From positions 238,438 through 302,437 of the forward strand of contig NZ_WMIG01000003.1 of NCBI RefSeq assembly GCF_009711205.1: a stretch of DNA of 64,000 nucleotides. The letters are read 5' to 3'. The DNA is from Paracoccus litorisediminis. Lineage in GTDB: Bacteria > Pseudomonadota > Alphaproteobacteria > Rhodobacterales > Rhodobacteraceae. The position numbers and the translations under genes are program-made. The notes beneath the pieces are model-generated. The model saw nothing but the letters and a program-made list of their open reading frames with translations, made no database searches and had not been told where the DNA came from. This document shows, in pieces, positions 1-8,668 of the stretch (the stretch's first letter is position 1; every line of letters begins with the position of its first letter).

Positions 1-324
1 GCGATATTCCAGCGCATTGACCACGCGCCGGGCCAGTCCCTGACGGCGCTCATCCTTATGGGTCCAGATGCGCTTGAGTTCGGCGGTATCCTCGTCGTAG
101 CGCATGAAGGCGCCGCCGCCGATGGTCTTTTCGTCGCGCAAAAGCAGCATGAAGGCGCCATGCGGGGGGGCGAATGCCTCGGGCGGGTAGCGGTAAAGTT
201 CCTCCCGCGCGCCGCCGGCGCTGAACAGGGTGCCGTAGCGGCGGTCATATTCGCGGATCAGATCCTCGACCAGCGGCCGGGCCTGCGGGTCGTTGGGGTT
301 GGAATGGATGATGATGTCACGCAT
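1..324 (-). CDS. GNAT family N-acetyltransferase, 3' end beyond window
   Basis: The first 108 codons of a GNAT acetyltransferase are visible; the gene runs off the left edge. After the ATG comes an MRDIIIHSNPND start, then a FMLLLRDEKTIGGGAFMRY strand and an RIWTHKDERRQGLARRVV segment. The latter matches the GNAT motif A acetyl-CoA loop (R/Q-x-x-G-x-A/G). The ATG overlaps the end of the upstream M20 hydrolase gene by 8 nt, so the two are translationally coupled. In Bacillus S-alkylcysteine salvage a GNAT enzyme (SnaA/SnaB) N-acetylates the substrate before flavin-dependent C-S cleavage. The neighbours here (two LLM monooxygenases and an M20 deacylase) make that role plausible, but the family call itself is only GNAT. 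Confidence 0.8.
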   Translation of the reverse strand, partial: MRDIIIHSNPNDPQARPLVEDLIREYDRRYGTLFSAGGAREELYRYPPEAFAPPHGAFMLLLRDEKTIGGGAFMRYDEDTAELKRIWTHKDERRQGLARRVVNALEYR

Positions 325-1525
325 CTGCTCCTCCTGTCAGAAAGCGTTCGGCGAGCGCGACCCAAAGGGCGGCTGCGGGGCCGATAATGTCGTCGTTGAA
401 GCGGTATTCGGGGCTGTGCAGGGCCGGGCCATCGCCATTGCCGACAAAGACAAAGCTGCCGGGGCGGTGGTGCAGGTAAAAGGCAAAGTCCTCGGACGCG
501 GTGCGCGGGGCGAAACCCTCCAGCACCGCCGCCGCGCCGAAACGCTCGACCGCGACGCGGCGGATCAGGCGGGTTTCCTCGACGCTGTTCACGACGCTGG
601 GAAAGCCGGGGGTCAGGACCACATCCGCCGCCGCCCCAAGGCTCGCGCTGACGCCGTCGATGATCGCGGGCACGCGGTCGCGCAGCCGGTCGCGGACGGC
701 ATCCGAGAAGCTGCGCAGGGTCAGCGCCAGTTCCACCCGATCCGGGATCACGTTCGAGGCAGCACCTCCATGGATCGAGGCAACCGTGACCACCGCCGTC
801 TCGCGCGGGTCGGTATTGCGCGCGACCACGGTTTGCAGCGCGGTCACCGCATGGGCGGCGGCAACGACCGGGTCGATGGCCAGATGCGGTTCCGCCCCAT
901 GACCACCACGACCACGGATCACGGCCTCGACCTTGTCGACGGCGGCCATGGCCGGGCCTTCGACAAAGCCGAAATGGCCCGCCGCCACCCCCGGCCAGTT
1001 ATGCAGGCCAAAGATCGCGTCAACCGGCTGGTCGCGGAACAACCCGGCCTCGATCAGTGCCTTGGCCCCCGCGCCGATTTCCTCGGCGGGCTGAAAGATC
1101 AGCCGCAGCGTGCCGCGAAAGCGCCGGGTCAGCGACAGGTGATGCGCGGCAGCCAGCAGGATCGCCATATGCCCATCATGGCCGCAGGCATGCATCACGC
1201 CCGCATTGGTGCTGGCAAAGGGCAGGCCGGTCGTCTCGGTAATCGGCAGCGCGTCGATGTCGGCGCGAATGGCAAGGGCCGGGCCATCGCCGTTTTCCAG
1301 CGTGGCGACGATGCCGGTCCGGGCCAGCCGCCGCACCTGATAGCCCCAGCGGGTCAGCAGTTCGGCAATGCGGGCGCTGGTCTGGACCTCGTGAAAGGCC
1401 AGTTCCGGGGCGGCGTGGAATTCATGGCGCAGGGCCACGAAATCCTCGATCCTTCCCGCGATCCATGCGGGCGTGCGGGGTCCTTCGGCCCCCAGCGGAG
1501 CCGTCACCTTGGCGGCAATGGTCAT
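317..1525 (-). CDS. M20D family amidohydrolase (N-acyl amino acid deacylase)
   Basis: This 402-residue protein has the usual length of the M20D hippurate/IAA-amino-acid hydrolase family. Metal-site motifs are visible: HACGHDGHM (C114, H116), QPAEE (E148/E149) and GLHNW (H175). An HEFHAAPELAFHE segment near residue 35 is typical of the family. It should hydrolyse the amide of an N-acylated amino acid in the cytoplasm. It sits 12 nt downstream of an NtaA/SnaA-like monooxygenase gene and overlaps a GNAT gene. This matches the Bacillus salvage pathway in which an M20 enzyme (SndA/SndB) removes the acetyl group after S-dealkylation of N-acetyl-S-alkylcysteine. The family is secure; the substrate is inferred from the neighbours. 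Confidence 0.88.
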   Translation of the reverse strand: MTIAAKVTAPLGAEGPRTPAWIAGRIEDFVALRHEFHAAPELAFHEVQTSARIAELLTRWGYQVRRLARTGIVATLENGDGPALAIRADIDALPITETTGLPFASTNAGVMHACGHDGHMAILLAAAHHLSLTRRFRGTLRLIFQPAEEIGAGAKALIEAGLFRDQPVDAIFGLHNWPGVAAGHFGFVEGPAMAAVDKVEAVIRGRGGHGAEPHLAIDPVVAAAHAVTALQTVVARNTDPRETAVVTVASIHGGAASNVIPDRVELALTLRSFSDAVRDRLRDRVPAIIDGVSASLGAAADVVLTPGFPSVVNSVEETRLIRRVAVERFGAAAVLEGFAPRTASEDFAFYLHHRPGSFVFVGNGDGPALHSPEYRFNDDIIGPAAALWVALAERFLTGGADA

Positions 1526-1537
1526 GGTCTTTCTCCT

Positions 1538-2878
1538 TCAGGCGATGCTGGCGCGTCGCGGCGGGGGAACCTGCGCATAGCGGCTGGCCTTGCGGGGCAG
1601 GCCCAGATTGTCGCGCAGGGTTTCGCCGTGCAGCACGGTGTCATAGCGACCGCGCGCCACCAGTTCGGGGATCACAAGGCGGGTGAAATCGTCCAGGCCC
1701 TCGGCCGAGATCGAGAAGCCAAGGATGAAACCGTCGCTGGCACCGGCGTCGATCCAGCGGATGATCTCCTCGGCGACCTCGGCCCCGGTGCCCAGGAAAT
1801 TCGGGCGCGGGGTCGCGGCGGCCAAGGCCACTTCGCGCAGGGTCAGCCCGTGGTCGCGGGCATCGGCCTTGATCCGGTCGGTGGTCGAGCGGAAGCTGTT
1901 GCGGCCAATATCGCCCAGATCCGGGAAGGGCGCGTCCAGATCATACTGGCTGAAATCGTGGTGGTCGAAGAAGCGGCCCAGATAGGCCAGCGCGTCTTCG
2001 ATCGACAGCAGGTTCTGGATGATGTGGTATTTCTCCTCGGCCTCCTCGCGGGTGTCGCCGACGATGGGGGAAATGCCGGGATAGATCTTCACATCGTCGC
2101 GCGACCGGCCATGCGCCACGGCGGCATCCTTGACGCGGGTGGTAAAGGCGCGGGTTTCCTCAAGCGAGGGCGAATGTGTAAAGACCGCATCGGCATATTT
2201 CCCGGCCAGCGCGATCCCGGCATCGGATGACCCCGCCTGAAAGATCACCGGCTGCCCCTGCTTGGAACGCGGCGCATTCAGCGGCCCGGCCACGTTGAAG
2301 AAGCGGCCCTTGTGGTTCAGCGTGTGCAACCCGTCGGGATCAAAGAAACGCCCGGTCTCGCGGTCGCGGATCACCGCGTCCTCGTCCCAGCTGTCCCACA
2401 GGCCTTGCGTCACCGACAGGTATTCATCGGCAATCTCATAGCGCAGGGCGTGGTCGGGATGGGCGCGGGAATAGTTCAGCCCGCTGCCCTCCAAGGGCGT
2501 CGTCACCACGTTCCACCCGGCCCGCCCGCCCGAGATCAGGTCCAGCGAGGCCAGTTGCCGCGCCGTGGTATAGGGGTCGGAATACGAGGTCGAGATCGTC
2601 CCCGCCAGCCCGATCCGGTCGGTGGCCACGGCCAGCGCCGACAGGATGGTCAGCGGCTCGAACCGGTTCAGGAAATGCGGGATCGACTTTTCGTTGATGT
2701 AAAGCCCGTCGGCCACAAAGACAAAGGCGATGCCCGCGGCCTCGGCCTTTTGCGTCTGGCGGATATAGAAATCCGCGTTGACGCTGGCATCCGCCGGGCC
2801 GGACGGGTGTTTCCATGAATTCATATGCCCGCCCGCACCATGCAGCATCAGGCCAAAAGAGATCGGTTTGCCGGTCAT
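1538..2878 (-). CDS. NtaA/SnaA/DszA-type FMN-dependent monooxygenase
   Basis: The 446-residue protein belongs to the nitrilotriacetate monooxygenase/DszA branch of the luciferase-like superfamily, which uses FMNH2 and O2 to cleave C-N or C-S bonds. Family landmarks are LMLHGAGGHMNSWKHP at the N-terminus, FVFVADGLYI, a long EPLTILSALAVATDRIGLAGTIS block, LDLISGGRAGWNVVTT and FQAGSSDAGIALAG. The ATG is preceded by AAAGGAACC at good spacing. It lies between a second LLM gene (15 nt upstream) and the M20 hydrolase. By position it corresponds to Bacillus CmoJ (YtnJ) or YxeK, which oxygenate N-acetyl-S-alkylcysteines. No flavin reductase is visible in the window, so FMNH2 must come from elsewhere. 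The function is inferred. Confidence 0.88.
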   Translation of the reverse strand: MTGKPISFGLMLHGAGGHMNSWKHPSGPADASVNADFYIRQTQKAEAAGIAFVFVADGLYINEKSIPHFLNRFEPLTILSALAVATDRIGLAGTISTSYSDPYTTARQLASLDLISGGRAGWNVVTTPLEGSGLNYSRAHPDHALRYEIADEYLSVTQGLWDSWDEDAVIRDRETGRFFDPDGLHTLNHKGRFFNVAGPLNAPRSKQGQPVIFQAGSSDAGIALAGKYADAVFTHSPSLEETRAFTTRVKDAAVAHGRSRDDVKIYPGISPIVGDTREEAEEKYHIIQNLLSIEDALAYLGRFFDHHDFSQYDLDAPFPDLGDIGRNSFRSTTDRIKADARDHGLTLREVALAAATPRPNFLGTGAEVAEEIIRWIDAGASDGFILGFSISAEGLDDFTRLVIPELVARGRYDTVLHGETLRDNLGLPRKASRYAQVPPPRRASIA

Positions 2879-2893
2879 GTCAGGTTCCTTTCG

Positions 2894-3877
2894 TCAAGCC
2901 GCGGCACGCGCCGCATGTTGGGCAATCAGCTCAATCGAGCGCAGGCGCGCGTCGCGCTCGGCCACGGGCTGGTCGATGATGAATTCGCCGACGCCCAGAT
3001 CCAGATGCAGAGCCTGCAACTGGGACAGCACGTCCTCGGCGGTTCCGGCGATCACGGTGGGCTGCTTTTCCTCGATCCCCCATTCGGTCGCGCCATATTG
3101 GCGGGCATAGTCCAGCGCCGCTTCCTCGGAGCCGAGGTTCACCGCATGGCCGTCGGGCAGATGCAGCCGCACGACTTTCAGACCCGCCACGCGGTCCTCG
3201 GCCTCGGCCCGGCTGGGCGCGGCAAAGGCCTGCACGGCGATGGCCGGGCGGAAACCGGCGATGGATTCGAAGCGCGCCAGCGTTTCCAGCGTATTGCCGC
3301 GGTCGCCGTCCTGATGCCCGGCATGGACGAAGTTCCAGCCCAGCTTCGCGGCGCGTTCGGCGCTGGCCGGGCTGCCGCCCAGCAAAAAGGCTTCGGGTGC
3401 AATGGCGGGCCGGGGCTGGATCACCACATCGTCGCGCCCGCCCGCCAGCCATTCGGCCAGTTCCGACAGCTTGCGGTCAAGCTGGCGGGCGCTGTCGGGG
3501 TTCAGTTCCCGTTGCAGGGCGCGCGTCGCCAAGGGCAGCCCGCCCGGAGACTTGCCGATGCCCAGATCGATCCGCCCCGGCGCAAGCGCCGCCAGAACCG
3601 AGAACAGTTCCGCCACCTTGAAGGCGCTGTAATGCTGCAGCAGCACGCCACCGCTGCCGACGCGGATGCGCCGGGTCAGCGCCGCGATCTGGGCGATCAG
3701 GATTTCCGGTGCGGCGCTGGCAAGGCTGGGAAGCGCGTGGTGTTCGGCCAGCCAGAAACGGTGATAGCCCAGCCGGTCGGCCAGCCGCGCATAATCCAGC
3801 GTCAGGTGAAGCGCCTCGGCCCCGGTCGATCCCGGCGCGATGGGCGATTTGTCCAGTAGGCTCAGGCGATAGGTCAT
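2894..3877 (-). CDS. luciferase-like (MsnO8-type) flavin-dependent oxidoreductase
   Basis: This 327-residue single-domain LLM-class oxidoreductase carries YHRFWLAEHHALPSLAS, IRVGSGGVLLQHYSAFKVAE and PGRIDLGIGKSPGG, all hallmarks of the MsnO8/YtmO group. Its sequence is distinct from the neighbouring 446-residue enzyme, so it is not a duplicate. It is the first gene of the four-gene operon running off the left edge, and its start codon lies just downstream of a large imperfect hairpin (3886-3939). In Bacillus the homologous pair CmoO/CmoJ is encoded with a GNAT acetyltransferase and an M20 deacylase. The order here is different but the parts list is the same. The reaction is unproven. Confidence 0.87.
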   Translation of the reverse strand: MTYRLSLLDKSPIAPGSTGAEALHLTLDYARLADRLGYHRFWLAEHHALPSLASAAPEILIAQIAALTRRIRVGSGGVLLQHYSAFKVAELFSVLAALAPGRIDLGIGKSPGGLPLATRALQRELNPDSARQLDRKLSELAEWLAGGRDDVVIQPRPAIAPEAFLLGGSPASAERAAKLGWNFVHAGHQDGDRGNTLETLARFESIAGFRPAIAVQAFAAPSRAEAEDRVAGLKVVRLHLPDGHAVNLGSEEAALDYARQYGATEWGIEEKQPTVIAGTAEDVLSQLQALHLDLGVGEFIIDQPVAERDARLRSIELIAQHAARAAA

Positions 3878-3885
3878 CTGCGGCT

Positions 3886-3939
3886 CCGTTCATTGCTGTA
3901 AAGACGATAGGCTTGATCGTCTTTTCTGGCAATGAACGG
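3886..3939. promoter_or_regulatory. 54-bp imperfect inverted repeat before the monooxygenase operon
   Basis: The outer arms (CCGTTCATTGC at 3886-3896 and its exact complement at 3929-3939) and inner arms (AAGACGAT at 3901-3908, complement at 3916-3923) pair around a 7-nt loop with a short mismatch between them. On the minus strand the base of the stem ends about 9 nt before the start codon and includes part of the GGAG ribosome-binding site. It could be an attenuator, a translational switch or a regulator-binding dyad. No uridine run follows in the operon direction. Confidence 0.6.
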
Positions 3940-4032
3940 CACCGGTCGATTTTCGCGCGGAAAGCGAATGAAGCCGCTTTCCGCCCCGCAGCCAAGAGAA
4001 GAATTCCCCCCTGCCCGGCCGCGGGAATCGGG

Positions 4033-5274
4033 TCAGCTCTTCAGCAGCGGCATTTCGCGTGCGGCATGCGACAGGCCCGGCAGCAGTGGCAGCAGATCGG
4101 CCTGAATGGCGTGATAAATGTCGGGTTTTCCGGCGAATTGCAGGGCGTCGGGGCGGTTCTGGTCGTCGATCTCGGGGAACCAGCCGCCCTTCACATGGTC
4201 GATGAACAGCCGCGATCCGTCCTGCCAGAACCTGCGGTATTCCTGTTCGCGCGCGGCATTACCCCCGGCCTTCAGCAGCGCCGCCCCGGCGCCGATCGCC
4301 TCGGTCACCGGCCACCAGTAGCGGTTGGTGCGCAAAGGCTGGCCCGCCAGATCGACGGTATAGATGATGCCGCCGCGCGCCTTGTCCCAACCATCGGCCA
4401 AAGCGCGGCTGTAAAGCTGCCCGGCCCATTCCGGCAGCTTCGTGTCCAGGCGTCCACCCAGATCCCATGCCTGCAACAGCAGCCGCGCTAGCTCAAAGGA
4501 ATGGCCCGGCGTCGTGCCCTTGGGCCGGAACATCGGGTTGCCCTCATAGCCCGCGTCGATCTGCCAATCCTCGGTGTAATGCTCGGGCAGACGCCAGCCA
4601 TGCGCTGCGCCGACCTGACCGATGAAGAAATCGAAGATGCCCAAGGCGCGGTGCAGGAAGACATCCTCGCCGGTGGCCTCATAGGCGGCCAGCAGCGCCT
4701 CGGACATGTGCATGTTGGCGTTCATGCCGCGATAGGTGGAAATCTGCTGCCAGTCGCGGGCATATTCCTCGGACATGCGGCCACGGGCATGGTCCCAGAA
4801 GCGGGCCTCGATCACCTCGCGGATATCGGCCAGCAGGCGGTCGGCATCGGGATGGCCCGCCTGTTTGGCGCTGGCGACGGCCAGCAGCACGAAGGCATGG
4901 CCGTAAGCCAACTTCGTCCCATCGGCGACCCCGCCGCCCGGCGCGAAGGACCACAGGTAGCCGCCGTGATCCGGGTCGCGATGCAGGTTCCAGATCGCCT
5001 TCATGCCGTGATCGACCATGTCATCGGCGCCCTTCACCCCCATCAGGTGACCAAGGGCAAAGGAATGGACCATGCGCGTCGTCGCATGCAATTCGCGCGG
5101 CGCGTCGGGGATCGGGCGTCCGGCGTAATCCTGCGCGTGAAAACCGCCCGAGGGGTCCAGCGACCGGCCAAAGAACTCGAACTGCCGCGCCGCATCGGTC
5201 AGCAGGAAGCGGCGATGGGCGTCGGTCCCCCACCATGGGGCGTCAGCGGGGATCGCGTCATTCGGCAGGGTCAT
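4033..5274 (-). CDS. AGE family epimerase/isomerase (mannose isomerase-like)
   Basis: The 413-residue protein matches the N-acylglucosamine 2-epimerase superfamily ((alpha/alpha)6 barrel), about the normal length. Visible signatures include LHATTRMVHSFALGHLMG near residue 65, MNANMHMSEALLAAYEATGE in the middle and a late KGGWFPEIDDQNRP block with DIYHA. These resemble the YihS/mannose-isomerase branch more than true GlcNAc epimerases. The probable reaction is interconversion of an aldose such as mannose with a ketose or its 2-epimer, in the cytoplasm. The start ATG overlaps the LacI stop (ATGA), so it is co-transcribed with the regulator of the adjacent sugar transporter, which presumably supplies its substrate. 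The sugar cannot be assigned from sequence alone. Confidence 0.85.
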   Translation of the reverse strand: MTLPNDAIPADAPWWGTDAHRRFLLTDAARQFEFFGRSLDPSGGFHAQDYAGRPIPDAPRELHATTRMVHSFALGHLMGVKGADDMVDHGMKAIWNLHRDPDHGGYLWSFAPGGGVADGTKLAYGHAFVLLAVASAKQAGHPDADRLLADIREVIEARFWDHARGRMSEEYARDWQQISTYRGMNANMHMSEALLAAYEATGEDVFLHRALGIFDFFIGQVGAAHGWRLPEHYTEDWQIDAGYEGNPMFRPKGTTPGHSFELARLLLQAWDLGGRLDTKLPEWAGQLYSRALADGWDKARGGIIYTVDLAGQPLRTNRYWWPVTEAIGAGAALLKAGGNAAREQEYRRFWQDGSRLFIDHVKGGWFPEIDDQNRPDALQFAGKPDIYHAIQADLLPLLPGLSHAAREMPLLKS

Positions 5275-6281
5275 GCGGGGGTCTCCGTTCCGGTGTTGGG
5301 GCTTGCGGCGATGGGCGGGGCGGGTTGCAGGACCTGCAACGCCGTGGGCGGATCGCCGGCGATGGCGCGCAGCAGGTTGCGGCCCATCGCCTCGCCCGCC
5401 TCGGCCAGATCCTCGAAGATGCTGTCGAAATGCGGGCGGATGATCCCGGCCATGCCCGAGGTGTGCTTCATCACGATGCGCGTCTGCCGCCCGGCATCGC
5501 TGCAGGCGGCATGGACCGCCATGGCGCTGATTTCACCGGGACAGACAAAGCCGTCGGGCAGCCTGTCTTCGGCAATCAGGTCGGTGACGCGGGACCGGAT
5601 CGCGTCCGGGGTGGCGTCCAGCGTGACGCCCGACAGGATCTCGCCCTGAATCCCGGCCTCGCCGCAGGCACGCAGAAAGCCCATGCGCAGATGCTGGGCG
5701 AATGTCATGCCCTCGGGCGCGGGGATCAGGCAGGGGCGGCGCGCGCCCCGCGCGATCAGCCGGGCCGCGGCGGCATAGGCGAAGCCGAAATTGTCGTAAT
5801 CGACGTAAGGGTGCGGTGTCGCCAGCTCGGTCCGGCCATGGCAGACAAAGGGAAAGCCATGCTCCATCAGCAACCGCACCCGCAGATCGTCGGGCGTGGT
5901 GCGCGAGAAGATGATCCCGTCGGCCAGCCGGTTGCGCAGGATATTCTCGACCGGCTCGATCACCGGGCGGTCGGCAAAGACCGGCATGACCACCAGATGA
6001 TATTGCGTGCCGCGCAAGGCCTCGGTCAGGCCACGGATCATCGACTGGCCGTAGCCCAGAATCTCCTCATGCGGGTTCAGCAGGAAGGCCACGACATTGG
6101 TGCGCCCGGTCCGCAGGCGCTGCGCCGCGCGGTCGGGCGAATAGCCCAGCTGCGCCGCGATCTGCCGGACCCGCGCGCGAGTGTCCGGCGCGATCTGCGG
6201 ATCATCCGCCAAGGCCCGCGACACGGTGGCCACGGCCAGTTCCGCCTGCGCCGCGATGGTGCGCAATGTCGGTCTGGTCAT
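5271..6281 (-). CDS. LacI family transcriptional regulator (sugar locus 1)
   Basis: This 336-residue LacI/GalR regulator has an N-terminal helix-turn-helix with LRTIAAQAELAVATVSRALAD and the hinge region ALGYSPDRAAQRLRTGRT-like, followed by a periplasmic-binding-protein-like sensor domain (NVVAFLLNP onward). The start at 6281 is set by the HTH and a purine-rich GGGGGGAAG site. The open frame continues far upstream, but that extension overlaps the divergent binding-protein gene and is spurious. It is transcribed away from the ABC transporter and is the upstream partner of the AGE isomerase gene. It probably represses both directions through sites in the 193-bp intergenic region, with a sugar as inducer. 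Confidence 0.92.
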   Translation of the reverse strand: MTRPTLRTIAAQAELAVATVSRALADDPQIAPDTRARVRQIAAQLGYSPDRAAQRLRTGRTNVVAFLLNPHEEILGYGQSMIRGLTEALRGTQYHLVVMPVFADRPVIEPVENILRNRLADGIIFSRTTPDDLRVRLLMEHGFPFVCHGRTELATPHPYVDYDNFGFAYAAAARLIARGARRPCLIPAPEGMTFAQHLRMGFLRACGEAGIQGEILSGVTLDATPDAIRSRVTDLIAEDRLPDGFVCPGEISAMAVHAACSDAGRQTRIVMKHTSGMAGIIRPHFDSIFEDLAEAGEAMGRNLLRAIAGDPPTALQVLQPAPPIAASPNTGTETPA

Positions 6282-6474
6282 CTTCCCCCCTTGGCTCGCC
6301 GTGATTCGCGTCCCTGAAAACGATTTAAATACACGCAGGCGTTTAGAAAACACCCGTCCTGCACATTTCTGCAGGTAAATCGGCAATCTGGCGCCCATCA
6401 TCACCGTTGACAGGTCGCTTGTTTGAAACGTTATAAATGATCTGCCGGAAGGGAGCCGGCTTTGGGAGGGATAA
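6282..6474. promoter_or_regulatory. divergent promoter region with two LacI-type operator candidates
   Basis: This AT-richer 193-bp stretch separates lacI-type and binding-protein genes. Two CG-centred LacI-like sites are visible: TGAAAACGATTTAAAT starting at 6315 and TGAAACGTTATAAAT at 6424-6438. They share a TGAAA(n)CG core and a TAAAT tail. The second lies about 37 nt before the transporter start codon, where binding would block expression. They are proposed from pattern similarity only. Confidence 0.5.
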
Positions 6475-7722
6475 ATGCGAAGAATCCTGCTGGCCGGAAC
6501 GGCCATTTCCATCATGGCCTTTGGCGCGGCCCGTGCCGAAGAAAGCGTCGAGGTCCTGCATTGGTGGACCTCGGGCGGCGAGGCTGCGGCGCTGGGGGTG
6601 CTGAAAGACGATCTGGCCAAGAAGGGCGTGGCCTGGAAGGACATGCCGGTCGCCGGTGGGTCCGGCGTGCAGGCGATGACCGCGCTGCGGGCGCGCGTCA
6701 CCGCGGGCGATCCGCCGACCGCCGTGCAGATGCTGGGCTTTGACATCAAGGACTGGGCCGAGATGGGCGTCCTTGGCAATCTGGACGATCTGGCGGCGGA
6801 ACAGGGCTGGGACAAGGTGGTCCCGGCGGCGCTGCAGGACTTCTCGAAATTCGACGGCCATTGGATCGCCGCCCCGGTCAACGTCCATTCGACCAACTGG
6901 CTGTGGATCAACAAGGCCGCGCTGGACAAGGCGGGCGGCAAGGCCCCGGAAAACATGACCGAGCTGTTCGCGCTGCTCGACAATTTCAAGGCGCAGGGCA
7001 TCACCCCCTTGGCCCATGGCGGCCAGCCCTGGCAGGACGGCACGATGTGGGAATCCGTGGTGCTGTCGGAAGGCGGCATGGATTTCTACAAGAAGGCGGT
7101 GATCGAATCCGACCCGGCGGCGCTTGGCGGCGACACCATGCGCAAGGTCTTTGACGACATGACCAAGCTGCGGACCTATTTCGACGACAGCTTCTCGGGG
7201 CGGGACTGGAACCTGTCCTCGGCCATGGTGATCGAGGGCAAGGCCGGCGCCCAGCAGATGGGCGACTGGGCCAAGGGTGAATTCCTGCGCGCCAAGCAGG
7301 TGCCCGGCACCGATTTCGTCTGCATCCGCTTCCCCGGAACGCAGGGCAATGTGCTGTTCAACTCGGACCAGTTCGTGATGTTCGATCTGGGCGATGACGA
7401 AAAGCGCAGCGCCCAGCTGAAGATGGCCTCAGCGGTTGAGGACCCGGCCTTCCAGGTCGCCTTCAACACCGTCAAGGGCTCGGTCCCGGCGCGCACCGAT
7501 GTGCCCGACACCGCCTTCGACGATTGCGGCAAGAAGGGCATGAAGGATCTGGCCGAGGCCGCAGCGGGCGGCACTTTGGCCGGATCGCTCGCCCATGGCC
7601 ACGGTCAGCCCGGCGCGGTCAAGGAGGCGATCTTTGACGTGGTGACCCAGCATCTGAACGGCCAGATCACCACGGATGAGGCGCTCAAGCGCCTGCCCGA
7701 GGCCGTCGCCGCGGCGAAGTAA
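6475..7722 (+). CDS. ABC sugar transporter, periplasmic binding protein
   Basis: The 415-residue protein starts with a Sec signal peptide ([21 protein letters not shown], cleavage after ARA). It then has [16 protein letters not shown], typical of family-1 extracellular solute-binding proteins of the glucose/mannose type. [21 protein letters not shown] and MGDWAKGEF are other family landmarks. A GGGAGG ribosome site precedes the ATG. It captures a sugar in the periplasm and delivers it to the two permeases encoded just downstream. It is clearly related to the binding protein at 58949-60178 (shared [11 protein letters not shown] start), so the window holds two paralogous import systems. The sugar identity is unknown; hexose or mannose is plausible given the isomerase. 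Confidence 0.93.
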   Translation: MRRILLAGTAISIMAFGAARAEESVEVLHWWTSGGEAAALGVLKDDLAKKGVAWKDMPVAGGSGVQAMTALRARVTAGDPPTAVQMLGFDIKDWAEMGVLGNLDDLAAEQGWDKVVPAALQDFSKFDGHWIAAPVNVHSTNWLWINKAALDKAGGKAPENMTELFALLDNFKAQGITPLAHGGQPWQDGTMWESVVLSEGGMDFYKKAVIESDPAALGGDTMRKVFDDMTKLRTYFDDSFSGRDWNLSSAMVIEGKAGAQQMGDWAKGEFLRAKQVPGTDFVCIRFPGTQGNVLFNSDQFVMFDLGDDEKRSAQLKMASAVEDPAFQVAFNTVKGSVPARTDVPDTAFDDCGKKGMKDLAEAAAGGTLAGSLAHGHGQPGAVKEAIFDVVTQHLNGQITTDEALKRLPEAVAAAK

Positions 7723-7730
7723 GGTCCAGC

Positions 7731-7753
7731 GGCAGGCCCCGCGCGGGCCTGCC
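7731..7753 (+). terminator. intercistronic hairpin after binding-protein gene
   Basis: A perfect 9-bp stem (GGCAGGCCC / GGGCCTGCC) with a 5-nt loop sits 8 nt after the stop codon and is followed by a pyrimidine-rich CTTTCCCTT. Hairpins here in ABC operons commonly stabilise or partially terminate the message so that the binding protein is made in excess of the permeases. Confidence 0.6.
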
Positions 7754-7774
7754 CTTTCCCTTGAAAGCAAACCG

Positions 7775-8668
7775 ATGTCCCACCCCGCCCCCGGGCTCAA
7801 GCGCGGCCTGCAGGACTGGCTGCCGAAACTGGTGCTGGCGCCGTCCTTCGCGCTGGTGCTGGTCTTTGTCTATGGCTTCATCGTCTGGACGGCGGTGCTG
7901 TCCATGTCCAAGTCGCGCATCCTGCCGGTCTATAAATGGGCGGGCTTCGATGCCTATGAACGCCTGTTCGCGCAGCCCAGCTGGTATATGGCGCTGAAGA
8001 ATCTGGCGATCTTTGGTTCGCTTTACATCAGCATCTGCATCGCGCTGGGGCTGATGCTGGCGATCCTGCTGGACCAGCGCATCCGCATCGAAGGCGCGCT
8101 GCGGCCGATCTATCTGTATCCGATGGCGCTGTCCTTCGTGGTGACGGGGACGGCGGGGAAATGGTTCCTGAACCCCGGCATGGGTATCCAGAACACGGTG
8201 CGCGGCTGGGGCTTTGAAAGCTTCACCTTTGACTGGCTGGTCCGGCCCGACATGGCGATCTATACCGTCGCCATTGCCGGGATCTGGCAGGCATCGGGCT
8301 TTGTCATGGCGATGTTTCTGGCGGGCTTGCGCGGTATCGACAATGAGATGCTGAAGGCCGCGACCGTGGACGGGGCATCCACCTTTACCATCTATCGCCG
8401 CATCGTCATTCCGCTGCTGCGGCCCGCGTTTCTCTCGGCGGTGATCGTGTTGGCCCATATGGCGATCAAGTCCTACGACCTTGTCATCGCCCTGACCGGA
8501 GGCGGCCCCGGCAACGCGACCGAGCTGCCCTCGACCTTCATGTATTCCTATACCTTCACCCGCAGCCAGATGGCGGTGGGCTCGGCCTCGGCGATGATCA
8601 TGCTGATGGGCATTGCCGCGATCATGGTCCCCTATCTGTATTCGGAACTGCGCGAGGATCGGCGATGA
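7775..8668 (+). CDS. ABC sugar transporter permease 1
   Basis: The 297-residue protein is an inner-membrane permease of the MalF/UgpA class with six predicted membrane segments, for example LVLAPSFALVLVFVYGFIVW near the N-terminus. The EAA loop is visible as DNEMLKAATVDGASTFTIYRR and contacts the ATPase. The frame opens earlier, but the ATG at 7775 is the first that follows the intercistronic hairpin and gives a normal N-terminus. The last codons overlap the next permease gene by ATGA. It forms a heterodimeric channel with the following gene product. Confidence 0.92.
   Translation: MSHPAPGLKRGLQDWLPKLVLAPSFALVLVFVYGFIVWTAVLSMSKSRILPVYKWAGFDAYERLFAQPSWYMALKNLAIFGSLYISICIALGLMLAILLDQRIRIEGALRPIYLYPMALSFVVTGTAGKWFLNPGMGIQNTVRGWGFESFTFDWLVRPDMAIYTVAIAGIWQASGFVMAMFLAGLRGIDNEMLKAATVDGASTFTIYRRIVIPLLRPAFLSAVIVLAHMAIKSYDLVIALTGGGPGNATELPSTFMYSYTFTRSQMAVGSASAMIMLMGIAAIMVPYLYSELREDRR

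Noticed and set aside
293..2230. 645-codon plus-strand open frame opposite the amidohydrolase and monooxygenase genes
   Set aside because: It is antisense to two genes with clear catalytic motifs, its translation is Gly/Arg/Asp-rich without recognisable domains, and such shadows are common in this GC-rich DNA.
6282..7079. N-terminal extension of the LacI regulator to 602 residues
   Set aside because: The extension is antisense to the binding-protein gene with signal peptide. The HTH begins normally at 6281 with its own ribosome site.
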